A stretch of DNA of 64,000 nucleotides from Acanthosoma haemorrhoidale (Eukaryota > Arthropoda > Insecta > Hemiptera > Acanthosomatidae), in the NCBI GenBank assembly GCA_930367205.1, contig OV884014.1, forward strand, positions 111,365,138-111,429,137, given 5' to 3'. The notes beneath the pieces were generated by a model. It was not told where the DNA came from, ran no database searches, and saw nothing but the letters and a program-made list of their open reading frames with translations. The position numbers were made by a program, and so were the translations under genes. Below, in pieces: positions 41,901 to 52,188 of the stretch (within the stretch, counting starts at the first letter, position 1; each line of letters begins with the position of its first letter).

Positions 41901-44090
41901 ATAGTGAGCTCCTAGTGCCTCATGTCCTCCTGATACCTATCCAGAGAAAATAACGTCAAAATATAGCATTTGTAAAAGAATGGGATTTTTAGCTGAAATA
42001 GTGAGCCCCTTGTGCCTCGTGTTCTCCTGATACCTAACCAGAGAAAATAACGTCAAAATGTAGCATTTTTAAAAGGTATGGGATTTTTAGCTAAAATAGT
42101 GAGCTCCTAGTGCCTCCTGTTCTCCTGATGCCTATCCGGAGAAAATAACGTCAAAATATAGCATTTGTAAAAGAATGGGATTTTTAGCTGAAATAGTGAG
42201 CCCCTTGTGCCTCGTGTTCTCCTGATACCTAACCAGAGAAAATAACGTCAAAATATAGCATTTGTAAAAGAATGGGATTTTTAGCTGAAATAGTGAGCTC
42301 CTTGTGTCTCATGTTCTCCTGATACCTAACCAGAGAAAATAACGTCAAAATATAGCATTTGTAAAAGAATGGGATTTTTAGCTAAAATAGTGAGCTCCTA
42401 GTGCCTCCTGTTCTCCTGATACCTAACCAGTGAAAATAACGTCAAAATATAGCATTTGTAAAAGAATGGGATTTTTAACTGAAATAGTGAGCTCCTTGTG
42501 CCTCATGTTCTCCTGATACCTAACCAGAGAAAATAACGTCAAAATGTAGCATTTTTAAAAGGTATGGGATTTTTAGCTAAAATAGTGAGCCCCTTGTGCC
42601 TCGTGTTCTCCTGATACCTAACCAGAGCAAATAACGTCAAAATATAGCATTTGTAAAAGAATGGGATTTTTAGCTGAAATAGTGAGCTCCTTGTGCCTCG
42701 TGTTCTCCTGATACCTAACCAGAGAAAAAAACGTCAAAATATAGCATTTGTAAAAGAATGGGATTTTTAACTGAAATAGTGAGCTCCTTGTGCCTCGTGT
42801 TCTCCTGATACCTAACCAGAGCAAATAACGTCAAAATATAGCATTTGTAAAAGAATGGGATTTTTAGCTGAAATAGTGAGCCCCTTGTGCCTCGTGTTCT
42901 CCTGATACCTAACCAGAGAAAATAACGTCAAAATGTAGCATTTTTAAAAGGTATGGGATTTTTAGCTAAAATAGTGAGCTCCTAGTGCCTCATGTCCTCC
43001 TGATACCTATCCAGAGAAAATAACGTCAAAATAAAGCACTTTTAAAAGAATGGAATTTTCAAGTAAAATAGTGAGCTTCTTGTGCCTCATGTTCTCCTGA
43101 TACCTAACCAGAGCAAATAACGTCAAAATATAGCATTTGTAAAAGAATGGGATTTTTAGCTGAAATAGTGAGCCCCTTGTGCCTCGTGTTCTCCTGATAC
43201 CTAACCAGAGAAAATAACGTCAAAATGTAGCATTTTTAAAAGGTATGGGATTTTTAGCTAAAATAGTGAGCTTCTAGTGCCTCCTGTTCTCCTGATGCCT
43301 ATCCAGAGAAAATAACGTCAAAATATAGCATTTGTAAAAGAATGGGATTTTTAGCTGAAATAGTGAGCCCCTTGTGCCTCGTGTTCTCCTGATACCTAAC
43401 CAGAGAAAATAACGTCAAAATATAGCATTTGTAAAAGAATGGGATTTTTAGCTGAAATAGTGAGCTCCTTGTGCCTCATGTTCTCCTGATACCTAACCAG
43501 AGAAAATAACGTCAAAATATAGCATTTTTAAAAGGTATGGGATTTTTAGCTAAAATAGTGAGCTCCTTGTGCCTCATGTTCTCCTGATACCTAACCAGTG
43601 AAAATAACGTCAAAATATAGCATTTGTAAAAGAATGGGATTTTTAACTGAAATAGTGAGCTCCTTGTGCCTCATGTTCTCCTGATACCTAACCAGAGCAA
43701 ATAACGTCAAAATATAGCATTTGTAAAAGAATGGGATTTTTAGCTGAAATAGTGAGCCCCTTGTGCCTCGTGTTCTCCTGATACCTTACCAGAGAAAATA
43801 ACGTCCAAATATAGCATTTGTAAAAGAATGGGATTTTTAACTGAAATAGTGAGCTCCTTGTGCCTCATGTTCTCCTGATACCTAACCAGAGAAAATAACG
43901 TCAAAATGTAGCATTTTTAAAAGGTATGGGATTTTTAGCTAAAATAGTGAGCTCCTAGTGCCTCATGTTCTCCTGATACCTATCCAGAGAAAATAACGTC
44001 AAAATAAAGCACTTTTAAAAGAATGGAATTTTCAAGTAAAATAGTGAGCTCCTAGTGCCTCATGTTCTCCTGATGCCTATCCAGAGAAAA
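38971..44090. repeat. 5116-bp tandem block, copy 2
   Basis: Within this copy the offset to its partner is locally 5214 (CCTCATATTC at 35641 and 40855). One 98-bp monomer was gained near 40.2k and one was lost near 40.88k, and the two changes restore the 5116-bp register. The match ends at about 44.09k. Confidence 0.84.
39257..39896. repeat. Paired-short-monomer module, rightmost copy
   Basis: Short monomers start at 39257 and 39821, exactly 5116 bp right of those in the previous module. The marker GTTGTCCTG follows at 39981. This is the last module, and the remaining 10 kb of the array contain only 96-98-bp units. Confidence 0.87.
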
Positions 44091-46440
44091 TAACGTCAAA
44101 ATGTAGCATTTTTAAAAGGTATGGGATTTTTAGCTAAAATAGTGAGCTCCTTGTGCCTCATGTTCTCCTGATACCTAACCAGTGAAAATAACGTCAAAAT
44201 ATAGCATTTGTAAAAGAATGGGATTTTTAACTGAAATAGTGAGCTCCTTGTGCCTCATGTTCTCCTGATACCTAACCAGAGCAAATAACGTCAAAATATA
44301 GCATTTGTAAAAGAATGGGATTTTTAGCTGAAATAATGAGCCCCTTGTGCCTCGTGTTCTCCTGATACCTTACCAGAGAAAATAACGTCCAAATATAGCA
44401 TTTGTAAAAGAATGGGATTTTTAACTGAAATAGTGAGCTCCTTGTGCCTCATGTTCTCCTGATACCTAACCAGAGAAAATAACGTCAAAATGTAGCATTT
44501 TTAAAAGGTATGGGATTTTTAGCTAAAATAGTGAGCTCCTTGTGCCTCATGTTCTCCTGATACCTAACCAGTGAAAATAACGTCAAAATATAGCATTTGT
44601 AAAAGAATGGGATTTTTAACTGAAATAGTGAGCTCCTTGTGCCTCATGTTCTTCTGATACCTAACCAGAGCAAATAACGTCAAAATATAGCATTTGTAAA
44701 AGAATGGGATTTTTAGCTGAAATAGTGAGCCCCTTGTGCCTCGTGTTCTCCTGATACCTTACCAGAGAAAATAACGTCAAAATATAGCATTTGTAAAAGA
44801 ATGGGATTTTTAGCTGAAATAGTGAGCCCCTTGTGCCTCATGTTCTCCTGATACCTAACCAGAGCAAATAACGTCAAAATATAGCATTTGTAAAAGAATG
44901 GGATTTTTAGCTAAAATAGTGAGCTCCTAGTGCCTCCTGTTCTCCTGATGCCTATCCAGAGAAAATAACGTCAAAATGTAGCATTTTTAAAAGGTATGGG
45001 ATTTTTAGCTAAAATAGTGAGCCCCTTGTGCCTCGTGTTCTCCTGATACCTAACCAGAGCAAATAACGTCAAAATATAGCATTTGTAAAAGAATGGGATT
45101 TTTAGCTGAAATAGTGAGCTCCTTGTGCCTCGTGTTCTCCTGATACCTAACCAGAGAAAAAAACGTCAAAATATAGCATTTGTAAAAGAATGGGATTTTT
45201 AACTGAAATAGTGAGCTCCTTGGGCCTCGTGTTCTCCTGATACCTAACCAGAGCAAATAACGTCAAAATATAGCATTTGTAAAAGAATGGGATTTTTAGC
45301 TGAAATAGTGAGCCCCTTGTGCCTCGTGTTCTCCTGATACCTAACCAGAGAAAATAACGTCAAAATGTAGCATTTTTAAAAGGTATGGGATTTTTAGCTA
45401 AAATAGTGAGCTCCTAGTGCCTCATGTCCTCCTGATACCTATCCAGAGAAAATAACGTCAAAATAAAGCACTTTTAAAAGAATGGAATTTTCAAGTAAAA
45501 TAGTGAGCTTCTTGTGCCTCATGTTCTCCTGATACCTAACCAGAGCAAATAACGTCAAAATATAGCATTTGTAAAAGAATGGGATTTTTAGCTGAAATAG
45601 TGAGCCCCTTGTGCCTCGTGTTCTCCTGATACCTAACCAGAGAAAATAACGTCAAAATGTAGCATTTTTAAAAGGTATGGGATTTTTAGCTAAAATAGTG
45701 AGCTCCTAGTGCCTCCTGTTCTCCTGATGCCTATCCAGAGAAAATAACGTCAAAATATAGCATTTGTAAAAGAATGGGATTTTTAGCTGAAATAGTGAGC
45801 CCCTTGTGCCTCGTGTTCTCCTGATACCTAACCAGAGAAAATAACGTCAAAATATAGCATTTGTAAAAGAATGGGATTTTTAGCTGAAATAGTGAGCTCC
45901 TTGTGCCTCATGTTCTCCTGATACCTAACCAGAGAAAATAACGTCAAAATATAGCATTTTTAAAAGGTATGGGATTTTTAGCTAAAATAGTGAGCTCCTT
46001 GTGCCTCATGTTCTCCTGATACCTAACCAGTGAAAATAACGTCAAAATATAGCATTTGTAAAAGAATGGGATTTTTAACTGAAATAGTGAGCTCCTTGTG
46101 CCTCATGTTCTCCTGATACCTAACCAGAGCAAATAACGTCAAAATATAGCATTTGTAAAAGAATGGGATTTTTAGCTGAAATAGTTAGCCCCTTGTGCCT
46201 CGTGTTCTCCTGATACCTTACCAGAGAAAATAACGTCCAAATATAGCATTTGTAAAAGAATGGGATTTTTAACTGAAATAGTGAGCTCCTTGTGCCTCAT
46301 GTTCTCCTGATACCTAACAAGAGCAAATAACGTCAAAATATAGCATTTGTAAAAGAATGGGATTTTTAGCTGAAATAGTGAGCCCCTTGTGCCTCGTGTT
46401 CTCCTGATACCTATCCAGAGAAAATAACGTCAAAATGTAG
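44010..46440. repeat. 2.4-kb tandem block, copy 1
   Basis: Private changes shared with the next block are GAAATAATGAG (44331/46762, offset 2431), GTTCTTCTG (44651/47277), CCTTGGGCC (45221/47847), ATAGTTAGCCCC (46181/48807) and CTAACAAGAG (46316/48942), the last four at offset 2626. The change from 2431 to 2626 means copy 2 holds two extra monomers (195 bp) between the first two markers. Confidence 0.85.
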
Positions 46441-49030
46441 CACTTTTAAAAGAATGGAATTTTCAAGTAAAATAGTGAGCTCCTAGTGCCTCATGTTCTC
46501 CTGATGCCTATCCAGAGAAAATAACGTCAAAATGTAGCATTTTTAAAAGGTATGGGATTTTTAGCTAAAATAGTGAGCTCCTTGTGCCTCATGTTCTCCT
46601 GATACCTAACCAGTGAAAATAACGTCAAAATATAGCATTTGTAAAAGAATGGGATTTTTAACTGAAATAGTGAGCTCCTTGTGCCTCATGTTCTCCTGAT
46701 ACCTAACCAGAGCAAATAACGTCAAAATATAGCATTTGTAAAAGAATGGGATTTTTAGCTGAAATAATGAGCCCCTTGTGCCTCGTGTTCTCCTGATACC
46801 TTACCAGAGAAAATAACGTCCAAATATAGCATTTGTAAAAGAATGGGATTTTTAACTGAAATAGTGAGCTCCTTGTGCCTCATGTTCTCCTGATACCTAA
46901 CCAGAGAAAATAACGTCAAAATGTAGCATTTTTAAAAGGTATGGGATTTTTAGCTAAAATAGTGAGCTCCTAGTGCCTCATGTTCTCCTGATACCTATCC
47001 AGAGAAAATAACGTCAAAATAAAGCACTTTTAAAAGAATGGAATTTTCAAGTAAAATAGTGAGCTCCTAGTGCCTCATGTTCTCCTGATGCCTATCCAGA
47101 GAAAATAACGTCAAAATGTAGCATTTTTAAAAGGTATGGGATTTTTAGCTAAAATAGTGAGCTCCTTGTGCCTCATGTTCTCCTGATACCTAACCAGTGA
47201 AAATAACGTCAAAATATAGCATTTGTAAAAGAATGGGATTTTTAACTGAAATAGTGAGCTCCTTGTGCCTCATGTTCTTCTGATACCTAACCAGAGCAAA
47301 TAACGTCAAAATATAGCATTTGTAAAAGAATGGGATTTTTAGCTGAAATAGTGAGCCCCTTGTGCCTCGTGTTCTCCTGATACCTTACCAGAGAAAATAA
47401 CGTCAAAATATAGCATTTGTAAAAGAATGGGATTTTTAGCTGAAATAGTGAGCCCCTTGTGCCTCATGTTCTCCTGATACCTAACCAGAGCAAATAACGT
47501 CAAAATATAGCATTTGTAAAAGAATGGGATTTTTAGCTAAAATAGTGAGCTCCTAGTGCCTCCTGTTCTCCTGATGCCTATCCAGAGAAAATAACGTCAA
47601 AATGTAGCATTTTTAAAAGGTATGGGATTTTTAGCTAAAATAGTGAGCCCCTTGTGCCTCGTGTTCTCCTGATACCTAACCAGAGCAAATAACGTCAAAA
47701 TATAGCATTTGTAAAAGAATGGGATTTTTAGCTGAAATAGTGAGCTCCTTGTGCCTCGTGTTCTCCTGATACCTAACCAGAGAAAAAAACGTCAAAATAT
47801 AGCATTTGTAAAAGAATGGGATTTTTAACTGAAATAGTGAGCTCCTTGGGCCTCGTGTTCTCCTGATACCTAACCAGAGCAAATAACGTCAAAATATAGC
47901 ATTTGTAAAAGAATGGGATTTTTAGCTGAAATAGTGAGCCCCTTGTGCCTCGTGTTCTCCTGATACCTAACCAGAGAAAATAACGTCAAAATGTAGCATT
48001 TTTAAAAGGTATGGGATTTTTAGCTAAAATAGTGAGCTCCTAGTGCCTCATGTCCTCCTGATACCTATCCAGAGAAAATAACGTCAAAATAAAGCACTTT
48101 TAAAAGAATGGAATTTTCAAGTAAAATAGTGAGCTTCTTGTGCCTCATGTTCTCCTGATACCTAACCAGAGAAAATAACGTCAAAATATAGCATTTGTAA
48201 AAGAATGGGATTTTTAGCTGAAATAGTGAGCCCCTTGTGCCTCGTGTTCTCCTGATACCTAACCAGAGAAAATAACGTCAAAATGTAGCATTTTTAAAAG
48301 GTATGGGATTTTTAGCTAAAATAGTGAGCTCCTAGTGCCTCCTGTTCTCCTGATGCCTATCCAGAGAAAATAACGTCAAAATATAGCATTTGTAAAAGAA
48401 TGGGATTTTTAGCTGAAATAGTGAGCCCCTTGTGCCTCGTGTTCTCCTGATACCTAACCAGAGAAAATAACGTCAAAATATAGCATTTGTAAAAGAATGG
48501 GATTTTTAGCTGAAATAGTGAGCTCCTTGTGCCTCATGTTCTCCTGATACCTAACCAGAGAAAATAACGTCAAAATATAGCATTTTTAAAAGGTATGGGA
48601 TTTTTAGCTAAAATAGTGAGCTCCTTGTGCCTCATGTTCTCCTGATACCTAACCAGTGAAAATAACGTCAAAATATAGCATTTGTAAAAGAATGGGATTT
48701 TTAACTGAAATAGTGAGCTCCTTGTGCCTCATGTTCTCCTGATACCTAACCAGAGCAAATAACGTCAAAATATAGCATTTGTAAAAGAATGGGATTTTTA
48801 GCTGAAATAGTTAGCCCCTTGTGCCTCGTGTTCTCCTGATACCTTACCAGAGAAAATAACGTCCAAATATAGCATTTGTAAAAGAATGGGATTTTTAACT
48901 GAAATAGTGAGCTCCTTGTGCCTCATGTTCTCCTGATACCTAACAAGAGCAAATAACGTCAAAATATAGCATTTGTAAAAGAATGGGATTTTTAGCTGAA
49001 ATAGTGAGCCCCTTGTGCCTCGTGTTCTCC
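46441..49030. repeat. 2.6-kb tandem block, copy 2
   Basis: This is the partner of the block to the left. Its first monomer (46415-46511) is a chimera: it begins like the common GTAGC class (AAAATGTAG) but continues as the divergent class (CACTTTTAAAAGAATGGAATT). That is what an in-register unequal crossover between two classes would leave. The match to copy 1 ends near 49.03k. Confidence 0.84.
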
Positions 49031-49137
49031 TGATACCTAACCAGAGCAAATAACGTCAAAATATAGCATTTGTAAAAGAATGGGATTTTTAGCTGAAATA
49101 GTGAGCCCCTTGTGCCTCGTGTTCTCCTGATACCTAA

Positions 49138-50108
49138 CCAGAGAAAATAACGTCAAAATGTAGCATTTTTAAAAGGTATGGGATTTTTAGCTAAAATAGT
49201 GAGCTCCTAGTGCCTCATGTTCTCCTGATACCTATCCAGAGAAAATAACGTCAAAATAAAGCACTTTTAAAAGAATGGAATTTTCAAGTAAAATAGTGAG
49301 CTTCTTGTGCCTCATGTTCTCCTGATACCTAACCAGAGAAAATAACGTCAAAATATAGCATTTGTAATAGAATGGGATTTTTAGCTGAAATAGTGAGCTC
49401 CTTGATCCTCGTGTTCTCCTGATACCTAACCAGAGAAAATAACGTCAAAATATAGCATTTGTAAAAGAATGGGATTTTTAACTGAAATAGTGAGCTCCTT
49501 GCGCCTCGTGTTCTCCTGATACCTAACCAGAGCAAATAACGTCAAAATATAGCATTTGTAAAAGAATGGGATTTTTAGCTGAAATAGTGAGCCCCTTGTG
49601 CCTCGTGTTCTCCTGATACCTAACCAGAGAAAATAACGTCAAAATGTAGCATTTTTAAAAGGTATGGGATTTTTAGCTAAAATAGTGAGCTCCTAGTGCC
49701 TCATGTTCTCCTGATACCTATCCAGAGAAAATAACGCAAAATAAAGCACTTTTAAAAGAATGGAATTTTCAAGTAAAATAGTGAGCTTCTTGTGCCTCAT
49801 GTTCTCCTGATACCTAACCAGAGAAAATAACGTCAAAATATAGCATTTGTAAAAGAATGGGATTTTTAGCTGAAATAGTGAGCTCCTTGTGCCTCGTGTT
49901 CTCCTGATACCTAACCAGAGAAAATAACGTCAAAATATAGCATTTGTAAAAGAATGGGATTTTTAACTGAAATAGTGAGCTCCTTGTGCCTCGTGTTCTC
50001 CTGATACCTAACCAGAGCAAATAACGTCAAAATATAGCATTCGTAAAAGAATGGGATTTTTAGCTGAAATAGTGAGCCCCTTGTGCCTCGTGTTCTCCTG
50101 ATACCTAA
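49138..50108. repeat. Edge repeat: 485-bp period next to the array boundary
   Basis: The last full kilobase repeats with a period of 485 bp (five monomers), seen for example at 49329 and 49814. Each period contains a GTATGGG monomer, an AAGCAC monomer with GTGAGCTTCTTG, and three AATGGG monomers. The AAGCAC monomer near 49727 has lost one base (AACGCAAAA for AACGTCAAAA). Confidence 0.8.
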
Positions 50109-50166
50109 CCAGAGAAAATAACGTCAAAATATAGCCAACGTTAAAACGTCAATGTTTTTTTTTTAG
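50109..50166. other. Array/flank junction with truncated monomer and T-tract
   Basis: The last monomer starts at 50109 and is recognisable to about 50135 (ATATAGC), 27 of 97 bp. It passes directly into CAACGTTAAAACGTCAATG, which repeats ACGTCAA from the monomer, then a T10 tract and AG. The edge monomers are as well preserved as internal ones. Confidence 0.85.
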
Positions 50167-51082
50167 ATGAAAATTCTCATTATCCCTGGTCATCCTCAAG
50201 ATTACTCATGCAAGTTACTGTGGACAATGATTATATTCTCAACTGCATACACTAAATGCACAGAGGGTACACAGACCTCCAGGCCGTCGAATGAAAAACA
50301 ATTAATTCACATATTCTACGATCATGAAATAATGACAATATATGTTTAAATAAAAAGGGATCACACATGAATTATTTCAGCCAATGGCATGGGTTTTTAA
50401 CTTGTTGCGTTTAAACGGTGTTTCTTCTTTTTAAAGATAGCATTTTAGCGATACTGTTAATAGTGTTTTCTTTTTATCTGTATAATAGCGTACCTTGATG
50501 GCGGATTTTTTAAAAATATTTATCACTAAATTATATAAAAATAAATAGTATAATAATCTTATAATCGACAGAAACAATGATTTTAATAAATATGCAATTT
50601 AACAAAAATGCGTGATGGGCTCGTAGGTTGGAATTGGCTATGGTCACATAAAGATAGGTCGCGCGTGATGATAAAAATTAGAACTGCTAAAGAAAGTAGA
50701 TTCTTATTTAACGGGCGTTAATATCTATAATACAAACTGACTGCCATTTAAAAGTAGGTTTGACAATAAGATTCAAGAAAATAAATGTAATAGGGCGCTA
50801 ACATTTTATCATTGTATGTACAATCTGTTCGAACCAAAGAAATATATTTTTAATTAATTAATTTATTTTTAGTAATTGTTAATGACCACTCTCGATTTAG
50901 ACAACTTAAAAAAGGCGGGAAAAGATCTAGTACACCTACTGACATACAATTCCAACATTATCGGGGTTTTCGCATTCGGTGTACAACGCGTTAGAAGATA
51001 TTATAATTCTTAAGTATACATATATTCATAATTACTCTGAATACAGACAAAACATTGCCAAGACTGTATTTTCCAGATACAT
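50167..51082. other. AT-rich flank, no gene supported
   Basis: The stretch is AT-rich with no recognised domain. A 60-codon ATG frame (50167-50349) directly follows the T10-AG tract, so it could imitate a 3' splice site and exon, but its peptide shows no family signature. The rest shows stops in all frames. Confidence 0.6.
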
Positions 51083-51227
51083 TGTTACATACCTGAATGA
51101 CACTGTTACATACCTCAATGACACCGTTACATACCTGAATGACACTGTTACATACCTGAATGACACGTACATACCTCAAGGATACTGTTACATACCTGAA
51201 TGACACTGTTACATACCTGAATGACAC
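51083..51227. repeat. 21-bp minisatellite, 7 copies
   Basis: Seven tandem units contain TTACATACCTGAATGACAC. They start at 51083, 51104, 51125, 51146, 51167 (19 bp, degenerate), 51186 and 51207. Because 21 is a multiple of 3, both strands stay open through it, giving TYLNDTV and its complement as repeated peptides. These are not evidence of coding. Confidence 0.95.
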
Positions 51228-51872
51228 TGTCATAAAATGACTGCCACGGACATTATTCAATAAGAAACAAAACAAAACGGGTATTTTCACACTACGACAG
51301 GATGATGATGAATAATGAATAGCATAGCTCTTTTTTAATTGACGATGAATCGTTGTGAATTTGCGATATTGGTTTGGCGTGTTAATTAGGTTTATTCCAA
51401 AACAGAATCACGGACTAGTTTCAAACTGGTTTGCGATTATTTAGTGAGCACATTATACCTCATCAAGGATTTAGAACAAGTTAGAACGCTTTTTCAATCT
51501 CAGACTGTTGACTCTTTTAGAAGATTACTTTACTGTTACTTTACAAAACAACATATTTGTTTATGACCCGGCTTGTTGGACTGCAAAAATGCGAATTATT
51601 TATGTTTTTATGAGAGAAGCACATGGGTTTAATTTTTAATCTATTAAATATAATGTAAAATCCAGTCGAATTAATATTTTCTACGTACAAAAATTAGTTA
51701 TCGGGCCGCTTTTTAATCATTAATAATAAGTATTGGAGGCAAAATTCATTTATAAATTAAAAGCATTAAAATTAACCTCTACTAGTAAAGATTTTCAACG
51801 ATTTTTAAGTGAATACCCAATTGTTAATAGCCAAAATTCAAGTTAACGTAATGCTAAAAGCCCCTTCTAGTG
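51228..51872. other. AT-rich sequence, nothing recognised
   Basis: No open frame of note, RNA-like fold or repeat was recognised here. Confidence 0.6.
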
Positions 51873-52130
51873 TATACCTGCCTCGGGACTTCATGGAAGT
51901 CACTGGTGTTTCTTGTTATTTTTAAGTAAGCGACCGCATCCCTCCCGATTCCCGGAACTACCCTTCTCGTATACATATATTTCTCAGCTTTCCTCGCCAC
52001 TTGTTCTCCAGCACTCGTCCCTAAACATCCCACCCAGTATGTAGTAACATGGCTCTTAATATTTGTATATACCAGTGTTTTGCTTGTACTTCATAATAAA
52101 GCTTTTCTTTCTTTCCTTTTAAAATACTCT
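51873..52130 (+). other. GC-richer segment with poly(A) signal, possible 3' end or old LTR
   Basis: The interval is richer in C than its surroundings and contains a pyrimidine-rich stretch without open frames, ending with AATAAAGC at about 52095 and a T/C-rich tract. This resembles the 3' end of a transcript or the R-U5 part of an old LTR. No partner LTR, primer site or reading frame was found, so the nature is open. Confidence 0.3.
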
Positions 52131-52188
52131 CCTCTACAAAGATTATTTAACTGACGGTCACGGACAGGATGAGTGGGTTGGCAATTGA

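Larger units (their letters stand above)
1..50135. repeat. Satellite DNA array, 97/98-bp monomer, about 520 copies
   Basis: The whole interval is head-to-tail copies of one monomer in a single orientation. With CCAGAG as position 1, landmarks are TAACGTCA (11-18), AGCATTTGTAAAAG (25-38), GTGAGCTCC (61-69) and TCTCCTGATACCTAA (83-97). Starts at 1, 98, 196 and 272 show units of 97, 98 and 76 bp. The 98-bp form has AAAAGGTATGGG in place of AAAAGAATGGG. The reference monomer is about 36% GC by count. Class-defining variants include GAGCCCC/GAGCTCC, CCTCGTG/CCTCATG/CCTCCTG, AGAGCAAAT, CAGTGAAAA, GTCCAAAT and AAGCACTTTT. The array is cut by the left window edge, so its full length is unknown. No transposon, gene or inversion was seen inside it. 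I do not recognise the family. Centromeric, subtelomeric or other heterochromatic placement cannot be decided from this window. Confidence 0.98.

Noticed and set aside
48798..49049. 83-codon minus-strand open frame
   Set aside because: Satellite-derived; extended only by the local combination of monomer variants.
1..50135. CRISPR array
   Set aside because: Repeats are contiguous 97-bp units with no unique spacers; this is a satellite.
1..50135. Mammalian-type CENP-B box or telomere repeat in the monomer
   Set aside because: No TTCG...CGGG arrangement exists in the monomer, and no TTAGG/TTAGGG tandem runs were seen.
50167..50349. 60-codon plus-strand frame right after the array
   Set aside because: ATG follows a T10-AG tract, so an exon cannot be excluded, but the peptide has no recognisable motif and no donor site was identified.
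50991..51290. 99-codon minus and 74-codon plus open frames with TYLNDTV-type repeats
   Set aside because: Both are generated by the stop-free 21-bp minisatellite.
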